Counted from the stretch's first letter, positions 33,941 to 43,201 are shown. The stretch: 46,206 bases of DNA from JAVBNT01 sp031551355 (GCA_031551355.1 JAVBNT010000014.1:1-46206), one strand, 5' to 3'. Notes: generated by a model not told the origin, from the letters alone. Program-made: numbers and translations.

Positions 33941-35782
33941 TTATTTCTGGAACCATCCGAAGAGATCTTCTTCTGTCGGCTCGTCTGCAGAGGCAACAAT
34001 ATTGCCCTCGTCGTCCTTTCTGGGGGCGGAAGCCAGTCTGCTTCCTTCGACGTTGGTGTATGCCGTGGTTGTAATCGCATACATAAGTTCCTGAACTGAT
34101 TTTGTTGCATTTTTGATTCTGTCGGATTCGTAAGTCTGAAGAGCAGCCCTGAGGTTGTCAGCTGCAGTACGTAAACCTTTCTGCTGTTCAATAGTCATCT
34201 TGTCTGACAGTTCTCTGAGCGTTCTTTCGGATGTATCGAGCTCAATATTTCCTTTATTTCTAATCTGCGTCTCTTCACGTCTCTTGGCATCTGCTTCTGC
34301 GTAGATAGCAGCTTCCTTAACCATCTGATTAATTTCGTCATTGGTAAGATTTGAAGGAGACTGGATGGTGATTTTCTGTTTGTTGCCTGTCGCCAAATCT
34401 TTTGCCGATACATTTACGATACCATTGGCGTCAATTTCAAAAAGAACTTCGATCTGGGGAACGCCTCTGAGTGCCGGAGGAATGTTGCGAAGTTCGAATC
34501 TGCCCAACGATTTGTTGTGGGCCGCAATATCGCGTTCACCCTGAAGAATATGAACTTCAACGACTGTCTGGCCGTCTGTGGCCGTCGTGAATATACGGGA
34601 TTTGGAACATGGTATCTGGGTATTTCTTTCAATAAGTTTTGTGAAAACGCCGCCCACAGTCTCCAGTCCGAGTGACAGCGATGTGACATCAAGAAGTACC
34701 ATATCCTTTACATCACCGGAAAGAACTCCGCCCTGAATGGCGGCACCCATTGCAACAACTTTGTCCGGATCTATATCCCTGTTGGGATCTTTTCCGAAAA
34801 GTTTTCTTACCTTATCCTGAATTGCCGGCATACGTGTCGAACCGCCGATAAGCAGGATTTTTGATATCTGGCCGATTGTAAGTCCGGAATCCGCAAGCGC
34901 CCTTTTGGCCGGTTCCTCACATCTTTCAACAAGATCGGATGTCATTTCCTGGAATTTCTGCCTTGTAAGCTCGATGTCAAGGTGTTTTGGACCCTGGGCA
35001 TCGGCAGCGATAAACGGCAGGTTGACTCTCGTCACAGTATCACCGGAGAGGATGATCTTTGCCTGCTCCGACGCCTCTTTCAGCCTTTGCATGGCGACTC
35101 TGTCAGTACGGAGATCGATAGCATTCTGTTTTTTGAATTCGTCGACAAGCCAGTCCATTATTCGCTGATCCCAATCGTCACCGCCCAGTCTCATATCTCC
35201 GGCCGTGGCTTTAACTTCAAATATACCGCCGCCGATTTCCAGTATAGAGACATCAAATGTTCCGCCGCCGAGATCCCATACGAGAATTTTTTCGGTTATC
35301 TCGCCTTTATCCTGACCATAGGCCATTGATGATGCCGTCGGCTCATTGATAATTCTGACGACGTCAAGACAGGCAATAGTGCCGGCATCCTTTGTCGCCT
35401 GACGTTCACCGTCGTTAAAATAGGCCGGAACCGTAATGATTGCTTTTTCGACAGGATAGCCCAGATAAGCTTCGGCATCGGCTTTTACTTTTTGCAGGAT
35501 CATTGCCGAAATTTCCTGAGGCGTGTATGCCTTGTCATCAATCATAACCTTATAATCGGTTCCCATATGTCTCTTAATAGAGATGATGGTTCTTTCCGGG
35601 TTGCTTATTGCCTGTCTTTTGGCAACAGCTCCGATTAAACGTTCACCTGTTTTGGAAAAACCAACGACCGAGGGTATAAGAGAATCTCCCTCCGCACTTG
35701 GAATTACAATGGCCTGTCCGCCTTCCATAACGGAGCAGACAGTGTTTGTTGTTCCAAGGTCTATGCCAAGAATCTTATTCAT
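33941..35782 (-). CDS. dnaK: Chaperone protein DnaK (Hsp70)
   Basis: 613 residues. The ATPase domain has GIDLGTTNT at the N-terminus, DLGGGTFDVSIL near residue 170-185 and LIGGSTRMP near 317. The substrate domain follows a VTSLSLGLETVGG linker region, and the helical lid ends EEDLFGWFQK. Length is normal. AAAGG lies upstream of ATG 35782, 35 bases after grpE. It works with grpE and dnaJ in the same cluster. Confidence 0.98.
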   Translation of the reverse strand: MNKILGIDLGTTNTVCSVMEGGQAIVIPSAEGDSLIPSVVGFSKTGERLIGAVAKRQAISNPERTIISIKRHMGTDYKVMIDDKAYTPQEISAMILQKVKADAEAYLGYPVEKAIITVPAYFNDGERQATKDAGTIACLDVVRIINEPTASSMAYGQDKGEITEKILVWDLGGGTFDVSILEIGGGIFEVKATAGDMRLGGDDWDQRIMDWLVDEFKKQNAIDLRTDRVAMQRLKEASEQAKIILSGDTVTRVNLPFIAADAQGPKHLDIELTRQKFQEMTSDLVERCEEPAKRALADSGLTIGQISKILLIGGSTRMPAIQDKVRKLFGKDPNRDIDPDKVVAMGAAIQGGVLSGDVKDMVLLDVTSLSLGLETVGGVFTKLIERNTQIPCSKSRIFTTATDGQTVVEVHILQGERDIAAHNKSLGRFELRNIPPALRGVPQIEVLFEIDANGIVNVSAKDLATGNKQKITIQSPSNLTNDEINQMVKEAAIYAEADAKRREETQIRNKGNIELDTSERTLRELSDKMTIEQQKGLRTAADNLRAALQTYESDRIKNATKSVQELMYAITTTAYTNVEGSRLASAPRKDDEGNIVASADEPTEEDLFGWFQK

Positions 35783-35817
35783 TTGGTTTTTTCTACCTTT
35801 CGACGGGATGTTGTTGT

Positions 35818-36762
35818 TTAAATTTGTTGTGCTGTTTGTTTTTTAGATACTTTTACTGTCGCAGGTCTTAATAATTTTGAATTAAACATATATCCATTCC
35901 TTATTACTTCCAAAACGGTATCCTCAGGACACTCGTCACTTATTTCAGTCATCAGTGCTTCATGGTATTTAGGATCAAACGGCTGATTGTGGGCGTCTAT
36001 CGGTTCTATGCCGATCTGCCTGAGTATTGCGTAAAACTGCTGGAGTATCATCTCGACACCCTTTGAGAGCGCATGCTCGTCATCGGTAGTTTTTGATGCT
36101 GCCAACGCCCTTTCAAAATCATCTATAACCGGCAGAATTCTGCAAATTACGTCTTCAAAAGATTTTGATGATTTACTTGCTATTTCGGCCGTTGTTCTTT
36201 CTTTGTACTTATTAAAATCAAATGCCAGCTTATCGTAACGCTCACATGACTCCTGAAATTTTCTGTCTTTCAGGGTGACCGTTTCCCGTAAAACGAAGTT
36301 TTCTCTTTCCTGTTCGGTAACGGTTTTTTCCAGTTCGGCAATTTTTTGCTCGTTTTTTTTGTCATATTCATAAACGACTTCTTTGGCCGGGGCTTCAGCT
36401 GATTTTTTGCCGACAAGCTCTTTCAATGATCTTGATACTATGCGGTAATAGCCGGCAATAGACTGAAGATCTATTTTGTTTTCTTCGGCACTTTCCATTC
36501 TGTTTCTTAGAAAGTCAAGCTCCGGTGTCTCCATTACTAACTTTTTCAGTTCTATGAATTCTCTTTTTATTCTGTCGCTTTCAATTTCTTCGGATTCTTC
36601 AGGAGTTCCCTTTGGCGGCTCTACAATATCCTTGAACGGATCTTTCCTCTTTAGGCGAGCCAGCCTGCGCTCTCTTTCATGGCGGCTTACAAGCTTTGCT
36701 TCGAGCTCGCGAAAACAATTGTCATCATATGACTTGTCACTCAAAGCCGTATTTTTTTCCAT
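35818..36762 (-). CDS. grpE: Nucleotide exchange factor GrpE with a long N-terminal extension
   Basis: GrpE releases ADP from DnaK. The conserved core (about residues 140-310) has the long dimerisation helix, FNKYKERT, VIDDFERAL, and the beta-domain HEALM...GYMFNSKLLRPATVKV. At 314 residues it is much longer than the usual ~180-220, because about 140 charged residues precede the core. ATG 36762 is preferred over ATG 36777 because GGAGAG lies 7 bases upstream of it and the outer ATG has no binding site. The extension resembles no domain I know. Confidence 0.93.
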   Translation of the reverse strand: MEKNTALSDKSYDDNCFRELEAKLVSRHERERRLARLKRKDPFKDIVEPPKGTPEESEEIESDRIKREFIELKKLVMETPELDFLRNRMESAEENKIDLQSIAGYYRIVSRSLKELVGKKSAEAPAKEVVYEYDKKNEQKIAELEKTVTEQERENFVLRETVTLKDRKFQESCERYDKLAFDFNKYKERTTAEIASKSSKSFEDVICRILPVIDDFERALAASKTTDDEHALSKGVEMILQQFYAILRQIGIEPIDAHNQPFDPKYHEALMTEISDECPEDTVLEVIRNGYMFNSKLLRPATVKVSKKQTAQQI

Positions 36763-36931
36763 GTCAGAGCTCTCCATTTTTATAATAATTTTTTATGATT
36801 ACATTATAGACCTAAAACAGTCTTCAATTTTAATATTATAAAGTTCACCGATATGAACAATTTATCCTTTTTTACAGTCATTGTTTTTTAATATATGGCA
36901 AAACAAAAACATTTTAAACGAAGCACCGGCG

Positions 36932-38470
36932 CTATTGGTAGTTCTGCTGGCTTTTCATCCGTATAATTGTGTTTATTTTTAATATTGACTGGGCCACTTC
37001 TCTTGCCGAGATCAGCGCATGCTTTTTTACTCCTGCAGGGTCAAGGATCCCTTTTTCGAGCATATCCACAAGCTCGCCGGAGTCGCAGTCAATACCCCAA
37101 AATCCTTTTTTTTCCTGATGCGTTCCGAGAGCTATCTCTATTTTTTCAAGCGGATTGAAGCCGGCGTTGGTGATAATCTGGGCCATCGGCCGTTTTAATG
37201 CTTCAATGAGGCAATCTACTCCGTAGGAGGAAAGGTTTTTTATTCCGCTTCTTTTGACTTTAAGATGAGGTATAAGGCTTAATTCAAAAGCCCCGCCTCC
37301 GGCAACAATGCCTTCATTAAATGCCGACTGCAATGACGAAGAGGCGTCCTGAGCAATCCTTTCTTTTTCGAGGGCTATTTCCTCCGTAGTTGCTCCTGCC
37401 ACAAAAGTTGAAGTTTTCGCTCCGGCTCCTCCGGCGATTCTTATGTGACCGTATTCACGGATTTCTTCAGCCGCTTCGGCAAAGCCGAGATATTTTTTCA
37501 GTTCATCAGGGCTTCTGTCAAGAGAATTTCTTCTTAACGGTTTTGCTCCTGTAAATTCCAGCAGGTCGAGCAGTTGTTTTCCGTAAATTCTGCTGACTGC
37601 CATTATATCGTTTGCCGTAAAGAAATCCTCGGCAAAAGCATCCATGCCTTTGGCAACAACTACCAGTTTGATTCCCATTTCCTTAAACTTTATCAGATTT
37701 CTTCTGAATTTTTCCTGATATTCTGTGTATGCGGCAAACCCGGCATCCGTTCTGATTGCCGCTTCGCTCAGTTCCTCCGGCATCAGAGCGTCGTTAAAAA
37801 CAATCACGCCGGCATTTTCAACTCTTACCGGCATATGATCATTCTGACGTCTTTTTTTGAGCAGCAGTCCATCAAACAGCTCATGTTCCATGCCGACCTG
37901 ATAGATAATTCTATCTGATAGGCGGAATGATTTGTCTCTCAGTTTTTCATCGCCGATACTTTTGGCAAGGCCTATTACCGCATCGGTAATTTTTTCATCG
38001 CCTCTGCCGGCAATCAGTGCCGCCTTTCTAAGCAAGGGATCTTCCAGACCCTTAACCTTAACGGCTTCTTTTGCCAAAAGCTCAAGCGCATAATCAACCG
38101 CATCATTTATACCGTCGATAATCCTGCTGACCGGGACTCCTTTCATAACGTGATTAAGTCCTTCGTTTACCAGCGTTCCCGCCATAATTGTTGCCGTGGT
38201 AGTCCCGTCTCCGGCTTGCCGGTGCTGATTCCGGGCAATATTGATAAGCATTCTCGCTGCCGGATGGGTGACTTCCATGGAGTCGAGTATTGTTACTCCT
38301 GCATTGGTCACGATTATATTTCCGGCGGAATCGACAAGCATTGTATCCATGCCTTTGGGACCAAGCGTATTTTCCACGGCTCCGGCAATAGCCCTTATAG
38401 CCGATGCATTTGTCAGTAAAGCCGACAGCCGTTCGTCGACGTCAGCGTTGTTTTCTGTTGTATTGGCCAT
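36932..38470 (-). CDS. Archaeal-like (group III / thermosome-type) chaperonin in a bacterial dnaK locus
   Basis: A 60-kDa chaperonin subunit of 512 residues. The equatorial domain reads TLGPKGMDTMLVDSAGNIIV and HPAARMLINIAR, then GDGTTT at 87-92, wording typical of thermosome/CCT rather than GroEL. EGIVAGGGA closes the ATP site near the C-terminus. The C-terminus lacks a GGM tail, and no co-chaperonin groES is nearby, fitting a built-in-lid chaperonin. Bacterial 'group III' chaperonins sit in hsp70 operons, as here between hrcA and grpE. The Asp of the usual NDGVTI (GroEL Asp52) is Ala in VTNAGVTIL, while the second catalytic Asp (QDASSS) is kept. GGAGG precedes the ATG. Confidence 0.92.
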   Translation of the reverse strand: MANTTENNADVDERLSALLTNASAIRAIAGAVENTLGPKGMDTMLVDSAGNIIVTNAGVTILDSMEVTHPAARMLINIARNQHRQAGDGTTTATIMAGTLVNEGLNHVMKGVPVSRIIDGINDAVDYALELLAKEAVKVKGLEDPLLRKAALIAGRGDEKITDAVIGLAKSIGDEKLRDKSFRLSDRIIYQVGMEHELFDGLLLKKRRQNDHMPVRVENAGVIVFNDALMPEELSEAAIRTDAGFAAYTEYQEKFRRNLIKFKEMGIKLVVVAKGMDAFAEDFFTANDIMAVSRIYGKQLLDLLEFTGAKPLRRNSLDRSPDELKKYLGFAEAAEEIREYGHIRIAGGAGAKTSTFVAGATTEEIALEKERIAQDASSSLQSAFNEGIVAGGGAFELSLIPHLKVKRSGIKNLSSYGVDCLIEALKRPMAQIITNAGFNPLEKIEIALGTHQEKKGFWGIDCDSGELVDMLEKGILDPAGVKKHALISAREVAQSILKINTIIRMKSQQNYQ

Positions 38471-38530
38471 AAAATATTTCCTCCGTTGGCCTGAATATTG
38501 TCACTGAACTGCGTCAATGTTTAGACCTTT

Positions 38531-39580
38531 TTAAATAGAGTCAAGGCTGTTCAGCTTGCTGCTGAAATTTTCAGCCGTATAATTTATTATTGAAATGATC
38601 TGTTGATAGGGCATTCTTCTGGGGCCGATTATTCCCAGAGTTCCCACCGGCTTGTCTTTTATTCTGTAGGCCGCCGTGATCAGCGTACACCCTTTCATTT
38701 CATCTCTTTGATTTTCTGAGCCGATTGCGATATTAATATCGCCAAGGTTGATTGTTTGAGAAAGGATTTCCGCGATGATTTTTTCCTCTTCAAGAAGTTC
38801 CATCATTACTTTTATGTTTTTGACGTCCTTTGATTCCGAGAAATCAAGCAAGTGACTTGTTCCCTTAAGAATAACTTCCTGGCCTTGTCTGTCCAGCAAT
38901 TGCTGTGATTCTTTGCCTATTGATACGAGAAGTTCGCGCTGCGGATCATTTTTTCCGACATCCTCCAGTATCTCTTCCATTTGCTCCATTGATTTTCCCT
39001 GAAGCCGGTCATTGAGCATAATTGTGATTCTGTCCAGTTCTTCGGGACTTGTCGGACGTGATAATTCTACTGTTTTATGGGTGATTGATCCGGTTGTGGA
39101 CAACATAAACAGCAATACCGATGTCGGTGATATCGGCAATAGTTTCAGGTATCTGAAAAGACTTTTTCGCAACTGAGGGGCCAGCAGCATTGATGTATAA
39201 TTTGTCAGGTTTGAAAGCAGTGTGGCTGTTTTTTCCAAAAGCAGTTCCAACTGCAGCTTTATTGTATGATATTCGCGGTTGATTCTATCGGCTGCTTCTC
39301 TGGGCGGCGGAGCGATCTTGTTTTTTATAATATCATTCACAAACATTCTATAGGCACTGTCCATGGGTATTCTGCCGGAAGCGGCATGCGGCTGTTCAAG
39401 AAATCCCATTTCCTCAAGGAAAGCCATTTCATTCCTGACGGTGGCACTGCTGCAGTTGATGTCATATTTGTCTGTTATAACACTGGAACTGACCGGTTCC
39501 CCTGTTCTAACAAATTCGTGAATAATAACTTCAAGTATCGTTTTTTGTCTTTGTGTAAGTCCGGGCAAATCTCTGTTCAT
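38531..39580 (-). CDS. hrcA: Heat-inducible transcription repressor HrcA
   Basis: 349 residues. The N-terminal winged helix (LTQRQKTILEVIIHEFVRTGEPVSS, then SSATVRNEMAFLEEMGFL and SGRIPMDSAYR) is typical of HrcA, as is the GAF-like core ending GIIGPRRMPYQQ. HrcA normally binds the CIRCE operator and represses chaperone operons. I do not see a classical CIRCE (TTAGCACTC-N9-GAGTGCTAA) anywhere in the locus. A different inverted repeat lies just upstream (39590-39622). GAGG precedes ATG 39580. It heads the chaperone cluster. Confidence 0.96.
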   Translation of the reverse strand: MNRDLPGLTQRQKTILEVIIHEFVRTGEPVSSSVITDKYDINCSSATVRNEMAFLEEMGFLEQPHAASGRIPMDSAYRMFVNDIIKNKIAPPPREAADRINREYHTIKLQLELLLEKTATLLSNLTNYTSMLLAPQLRKSLFRYLKLLPISPTSVLLFMLSTTGSITHKTVELSRPTSPEELDRITIMLNDRLQGKSMEQMEEILEDVGKNDPQRELLVSIGKESQQLLDRQGQEVILKGTSHLLDFSESKDVKNIKVMMELLEEEKIIAEILSQTINLGDINIAIGSENQRDEMKGCTLITAAYRIKDKPVGTLGIIGPRRMPYQQIISIINYTAENFSSKLNSLDSI

Positions 39581-39589
39581 ATTATCCTC

Positions 39590-39622
39590 ACTCTGAATAG
39601 TTCCGGGTCTGAATTTCAGAGT
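39590..39622 (-). promoter_or_regulatory. Inverted repeat upstream of hrcA, candidate chaperone-cluster operator
   Basis: ACTCTGAA-N17-TTCAGAGT is a perfect 8-bp inverted repeat overlapping a further CTGAA-TTCAG palindrome, 10-42 bases before the hrcA start codon. A TATATA-rich stretch just upstream may hold the -10 box. It replaces the expected CIRCE site; binding by HrcA is a guess. Confidence 0.4.
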
Positions 39623-39661
39623 ATATATAAGGTTTATGCTATTAAAACGGGTTAAATCCGC

Positions 39662-41641
39662 TCAATAAACGATGCTGCGTTTAAAACCTTCAAGATAGAT
39701 ATTGGATATTCCGTTTTTTATAGCGTTAGCTTTTATTATGATAATTCTTGCCTGATCACTGTTGCAGGTGACAGTCTCTTCATCTATAAACGCAGTGTTA
39801 TTTTTATTCAAAGAAGATTTTTTTAAGACTATTTTACCCTCAAGCAATGCAATTACGGATTTTTTTATTTTTATGCTTTCTTCTTTTTTAAGTGTTTTTA
39901 TTTGTAAATCGGACAAATATTCCGTTATAAATTTCTGATCTATTCTCCATAAGGCCGGGACAGAGGAAACTCCCTTATGCAGACTCATAAGCTTGGAAAA
40001 TTTTTTTCTTTTGTTTTCCTGTTTTAGAAAATCCTCAAACAAACTGTCTTCTATTTTTAATATGTTTCCGTAAGATATTGATTGGAAAACCGGCTCTTCC
40101 AGACTGATAATGTCGCCAGAATGAAAAATTGCCCCTGTGTTGATATTTACCAGTGTGCCGCGGAGAATAATTCCCATGCTTTTGCTTCTGGCGTTTCTTT
40201 GCCCGCAGTTAAATTGTTCGGCTAAACCTTTTTCAGAAAATGCAGCCAGCCATTTTGAACCTATTTCTTTTATAAAAGGTGATTGACTTATCGCTTTGAG
40301 CATTTCCGATTTGCTGTCTTCGGATTTTTTCAGAGGAAAAATCTGTCCCCCCAGAGCTGTTTTCAGTCCGAGTTCCGGTTTAAGAGTATTTCGGGAAATG
40401 TGGTTTAAAATTAATTTCTTTCTGTTTTTTTGCGGAATAACGGACAATTCGGCCGGTTCCGGATGAATTGATTTTCCGCCCGCATCCATAAAAATTATCT
40501 TCGCATCTTCATCAAACGGTATACTCTGCAGCAAATTGAACGCTTTCTTGTCTATTATCCCGCACTTAAGTGCTTTCTCCAGCTCGCTGCCCCAGAGACC
40601 GTCTCCGGATATGAGGATTTTTTTATTTATTTTTATGCCGATACAGGGTATCGGATGCACTGTTTCGTGGGGCAAAAACTCTATGCCAAACAGTTTTTTT
40701 GTTTTCCCCGGCTGAATTTCAATAAAATTAAGCGACTGCTTTACAGTCTGTTCGGGCAGGTTCAATGTTGCGGCCGCTTTGGTGACAAATGCTTTATATA
40801 TTATTTTCAAAGTTAATATATTGATTTTTTTCCCGGATATAATCAGGTCAAGGACATTGGAATGATCGTCGTGTATATGAGTCAGTACCAGAATCGGTAT
40901 TGATGACATGTCATACCCGAATTCATTTATTCTGGCACGCATCCACTGTGTGCCGTCAATTGCTATCGGAATGCCGTTTTCAAGGACTACAGCGCAACTG
41001 TTTTCTTCATAAGGTGAAAAACCGTTACCGGCTCCGATTACAATCATTCCGGACTGCATTGACGGGATTTTGTTTGTTTTTGGCGATAGGAAAAATGACC
41101 GTGTAGGTCTTTTTATATTTAAATCGATCTCCGCGCTCTCGTTTCCGCAGGAGATTTTGTAGAAATTACGTTTCATTTCGCCAATGGATATTCCATTGAC
41201 GTTTATTGTTCCGTCTGTGAACGGGATAAAGTTAAAAATATCTTCTGTTTTCTGTATTGAGCCCTGTAGGTATTTCTTGTATGATATATATTTAGCTATA
41301 CTGTTTTCGTCTATCCCCCAGGCTTTCATATCCCTTTCGGATGGGCCGTCAACACTTTGTGAGAGCGCTGTTTTTACCCTTGCCAGAGCATCTTTGTTGC
41401 CAATGACATTAATTACTTTGTTTTGTTCTTGTGAAAATGCCAAATGATAGAATGGGAATTCAAGCGAAGCCATATACGTGCCGAACTGAAAAAAATCGTC
41501 CGGTATTACGATCGTATCCGGGAATTTTAAATTTGCCGACTGCAGTATTTTTACAATGTCAGCCGGACATCCAAACATTACAGAAGTTGATTGGTTTGTG
41601 TATATTTTACAAAAATCGGTTATTTTCTGTTTGTATAACAT
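39662..41641 (-). CDS. MBL-fold protein with C-terminal cyclic-nucleotide-binding-like domains
   Basis: 659 residues. The N-terminal ~180 residues are not recognised. A metallo-beta-lactamase domain follows with THIHDDH (HxHxDH, near residue 258), a later HETVHPIP histidine, LISGDGLWG and FMDAGG. From about residue 440, SPFIKEIGSKWLAAFSEKGLAEQFNCGQ and GIILRGTLVNINTGAIFHSGDIISLEEPVF look like a cNMP-binding/cupin sensor domain, with a second weaker copy near 560-650. Catalytic MBL plus a regulatory sensor suggests a signal-controlled hydrolase. It lies 17 bases downstream of the pseudokinase gene, so both are probably one operon. Substrate unknown. Confidence 0.7.
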   Translation of the reverse strand: MLYKQKITDFCKIYTNQSTSVMFGCPADIVKILQSANLKFPDTIVIPDDFFQFGTYMASLEFPFYHLAFSQEQNKVINVIGNKDALARVKTALSQSVDGPSERDMKAWGIDENSIAKYISYKKYLQGSIQKTEDIFNFIPFTDGTINVNGISIGEMKRNFYKISCGNESAEIDLNIKRPTRSFFLSPKTNKIPSMQSGMIVIGAGNGFSPYEENSCAVVLENGIPIAIDGTQWMRARINEFGYDMSSIPILVLTHIHDDHSNVLDLIISGKKINILTLKIIYKAFVTKAAATLNLPEQTVKQSLNFIEIQPGKTKKLFGIEFLPHETVHPIPCIGIKINKKILISGDGLWGSELEKALKCGIIDKKAFNLLQSIPFDEDAKIIFMDAGGKSIHPEPAELSVIPQKNRKKLILNHISRNTLKPELGLKTALGGQIFPLKKSEDSKSEMLKAISQSPFIKEIGSKWLAAFSEKGLAEQFNCGQRNARSKSMGIILRGTLVNINTGAIFHSGDIISLEEPVFQSISYGNILKIEDSLFEDFLKQENKRKKFSKLMSLHKGVSSVPALWRIDQKFITEYLSDLQIKTLKKEESIKIKKSVIALLEGKIVLKKSSLNKNNTAFIDEETVTCNSDQARIIIIKANAIKNGISNIYLEGFKRSIVY

Positions 41642-41658
41642 TTCTTAAAACTTTATTT

Positions 41659-42963
41659 TCATTGATTCTTGGGTCTTAACATCAGGACTGCTGCAAGAGC
41701 CATTAGAATAACTGCGACGATCAATACTATCTGTAAATTAGAATTGGCTTGCACCGGCTCCAGTGAGAGTCCTAAATATCCCAGACCGGCAATAATAATA
41801 ATCGTAATCAACGCCGGCAGCCATGACTGTTTGTTTTTTTGCGGAGGCGGCTGCGGGCGGCTGGGAGCGGGTCTTTGCTGCACGGGCTGCTGTGGCACTG
41901 GTCTTTGCTGCACGGGCATTGCCGGCGGCTGTGCCGGAGCCTGAGGGGCTGCGGGTCTTTGCTGCATAGGCTGCGGAACAGCGGCTTGTGCAGCAGCCGG
42001 CCTTTGTGCTGCCGGTTGTTGACCGGGCATCGGCGGCCTTTGATGAACGGCAGCGCCCTGCGGCGGAAAAGATGATGTTTGTACCGTTACCGGAGCTGTC
42101 GGCCTTTGCGGCATTGGTGCCGGTGTGGCCGGTTTCGGCATTGACTCGACGGATACACCTTTTATGCGGTAGATATCGATCAGCAAATCTTCTACGGAAG
42201 TATACCGTTTGTCGGGTTTGATATTTGTAGCCTTGGATACGAGTGTTGTCCATACGGAAGAAACATCAGCTCTGATATCCGATACTTTGGGAAGAATCAA
42301 CGAGGCCGTAGGATCTTTTCCTGTTAGCATCTGAAAGGCAATCATTCCCACGGAATACAAATCCGAACGGGCATCCGACTGACCTTTGCCGAGCGCCTGT
42401 TCCGGAGGGTTGTATCCTCTTGTGGATACAACAACAGTATCTTTTATTTTGTCTGCTTTGTAAGTTCTGGCGGCTTCATATTTAGTAAGGAATAAATGTC
42501 CGTTTTTATCAAAAAATATGCTGTTCGGCTGTAAATCTCTGTAAATGATTGGTGGCGTCTGATTGTGCAGATACTGGAGGATAGGCAGCAGCTTTTCAAT
42601 AAAATCAAGAGTTTCCTGTTCGGAAAACTGGGCTTTCGTTTTAAGTTTTTCTATCAGGGGCAACCCTTCACGGTATTCTGTGATTATTACATTTTCTTCC
42701 TTGCTGTTAAAGCTGTCAAGAAATGTTGGCAATCCCTCATGGTGAAGCCTTTGCAGTAATCCTAATTCCTTAAAAATAAAATGCTGAGACTGTTCTCTTA
42801 ATTCAGGGTGTTCTTTATCAATGGGTATTATACGTAAAAGAACCGTCTTGTCCGTCTGCAGATCTTTTCCCTTAAATGAGAGCTCATAATCGTTAGTGCC
42901 CTGAATTTCTTCCAGCACTTTATATCTGTCAAGGTATATCTTGTTTATATATTTGCTTGTCAT
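41659..42963 (-). CDS. Membrane-anchored Ser/Thr protein kinase-like protein, predicted pseudokinase
   Basis: 434 residues. The kinase fold spans ~12-270: alpha-C Glu66, YRDLQPNS at 141-148, PPE at 186-188 and DLYSVG at 201-206. Key catalytic residues are changed: the beta-3 Lys is Arg44 (VLLRII), the catalytic-loop Lys is Gln145, the Mg-binding Asn is Ser148, DFG is K-Y-E at 161-163, and the Gly-rich loop is degenerate. Only the HRD Asp143 remains. A ~100-residue Pro/Gln/Ala-rich linker follows, then two C-terminal transmembrane segments (LITIIIIAGLGYLGLSL and IVLIVAVILMALAAVLML). An allosteric or scaffolding role at the membrane is inferred. AGAGGTG precedes the ATG. Confidence 0.8.
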   Translation of the reverse strand: MTSKYINKIYLDRYKVLEEIQGTNDYELSFKGKDLQTDKTVLLRIIPIDKEHPELREQSQHFIFKELGLLQRLHHEGLPTFLDSFNSKEENVIITEYREGLPLIEKLKTKAQFSEQETLDFIEKLLPILQYLHNQTPPIIYRDLQPNSIFFDKNGHLFLTKYEAARTYKADKIKDTVVVSTRGYNPPEQALGKGQSDARSDLYSVGMIAFQMLTGKDPTASLILPKVSDIRADVSSVWTTLVSKATNIKPDKRYTSVEDLLIDIYRIKGVSVESMPKPATPAPMPQRPTAPVTVQTSSFPPQGAAVHQRPPMPGQQPAAQRPAAAQAAVPQPMQQRPAAPQAPAQPPAMPVQQRPVPQQPVQQRPAPSRPQPPPQKNKQSWLPALITIIIIAGLGYLGLSLEPVQANSNLQIVLIVAVILMALAAVLMLRPKNQ

Positions 42964-43125
42964 TAGTCACCTCTTAAAATAGAGAAAGCAGCAAATTTCA
43001 GCTATTCTAAATTTTTTAATCAGCATTAGCGTTATTGTTAATTTCATTAAAGCTATTCTACTCTATTCCAATAACTTCCTTCATTTTTATAGCCCTGATA
43101 ATAGTTGCCAACGGAAAAAAATCTA

Positions 43126-43154
43126 TTGTTAAATTTTGTGAATAGCTATATAAT
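43126..43154 (+). promoter_or_regulatory. Sigma-70-type promoter of uvrA
   Basis: TTGTTA (43126-43131), a 17-base spacer and a perfect TATAAT (43149-43154), 63 bases before the uvrA start codon. I see no convincing LexA/SOS box around it. Confidence 0.75.
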
Positions 43155-43201
43155 TGATCTTTCTGAGAACTGTAATGTTTTTAAATATGCCGGAAGGTAT
43201 A

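Noticed and set aside
43140..43200. Possible LexA/SOS box upstream of uvrA (GAAC...GTTT near 43165)
   Set aside because: The spacing between half-sites is six, not four, and the second half is imperfect; no CTGT-N8-ACAG either.
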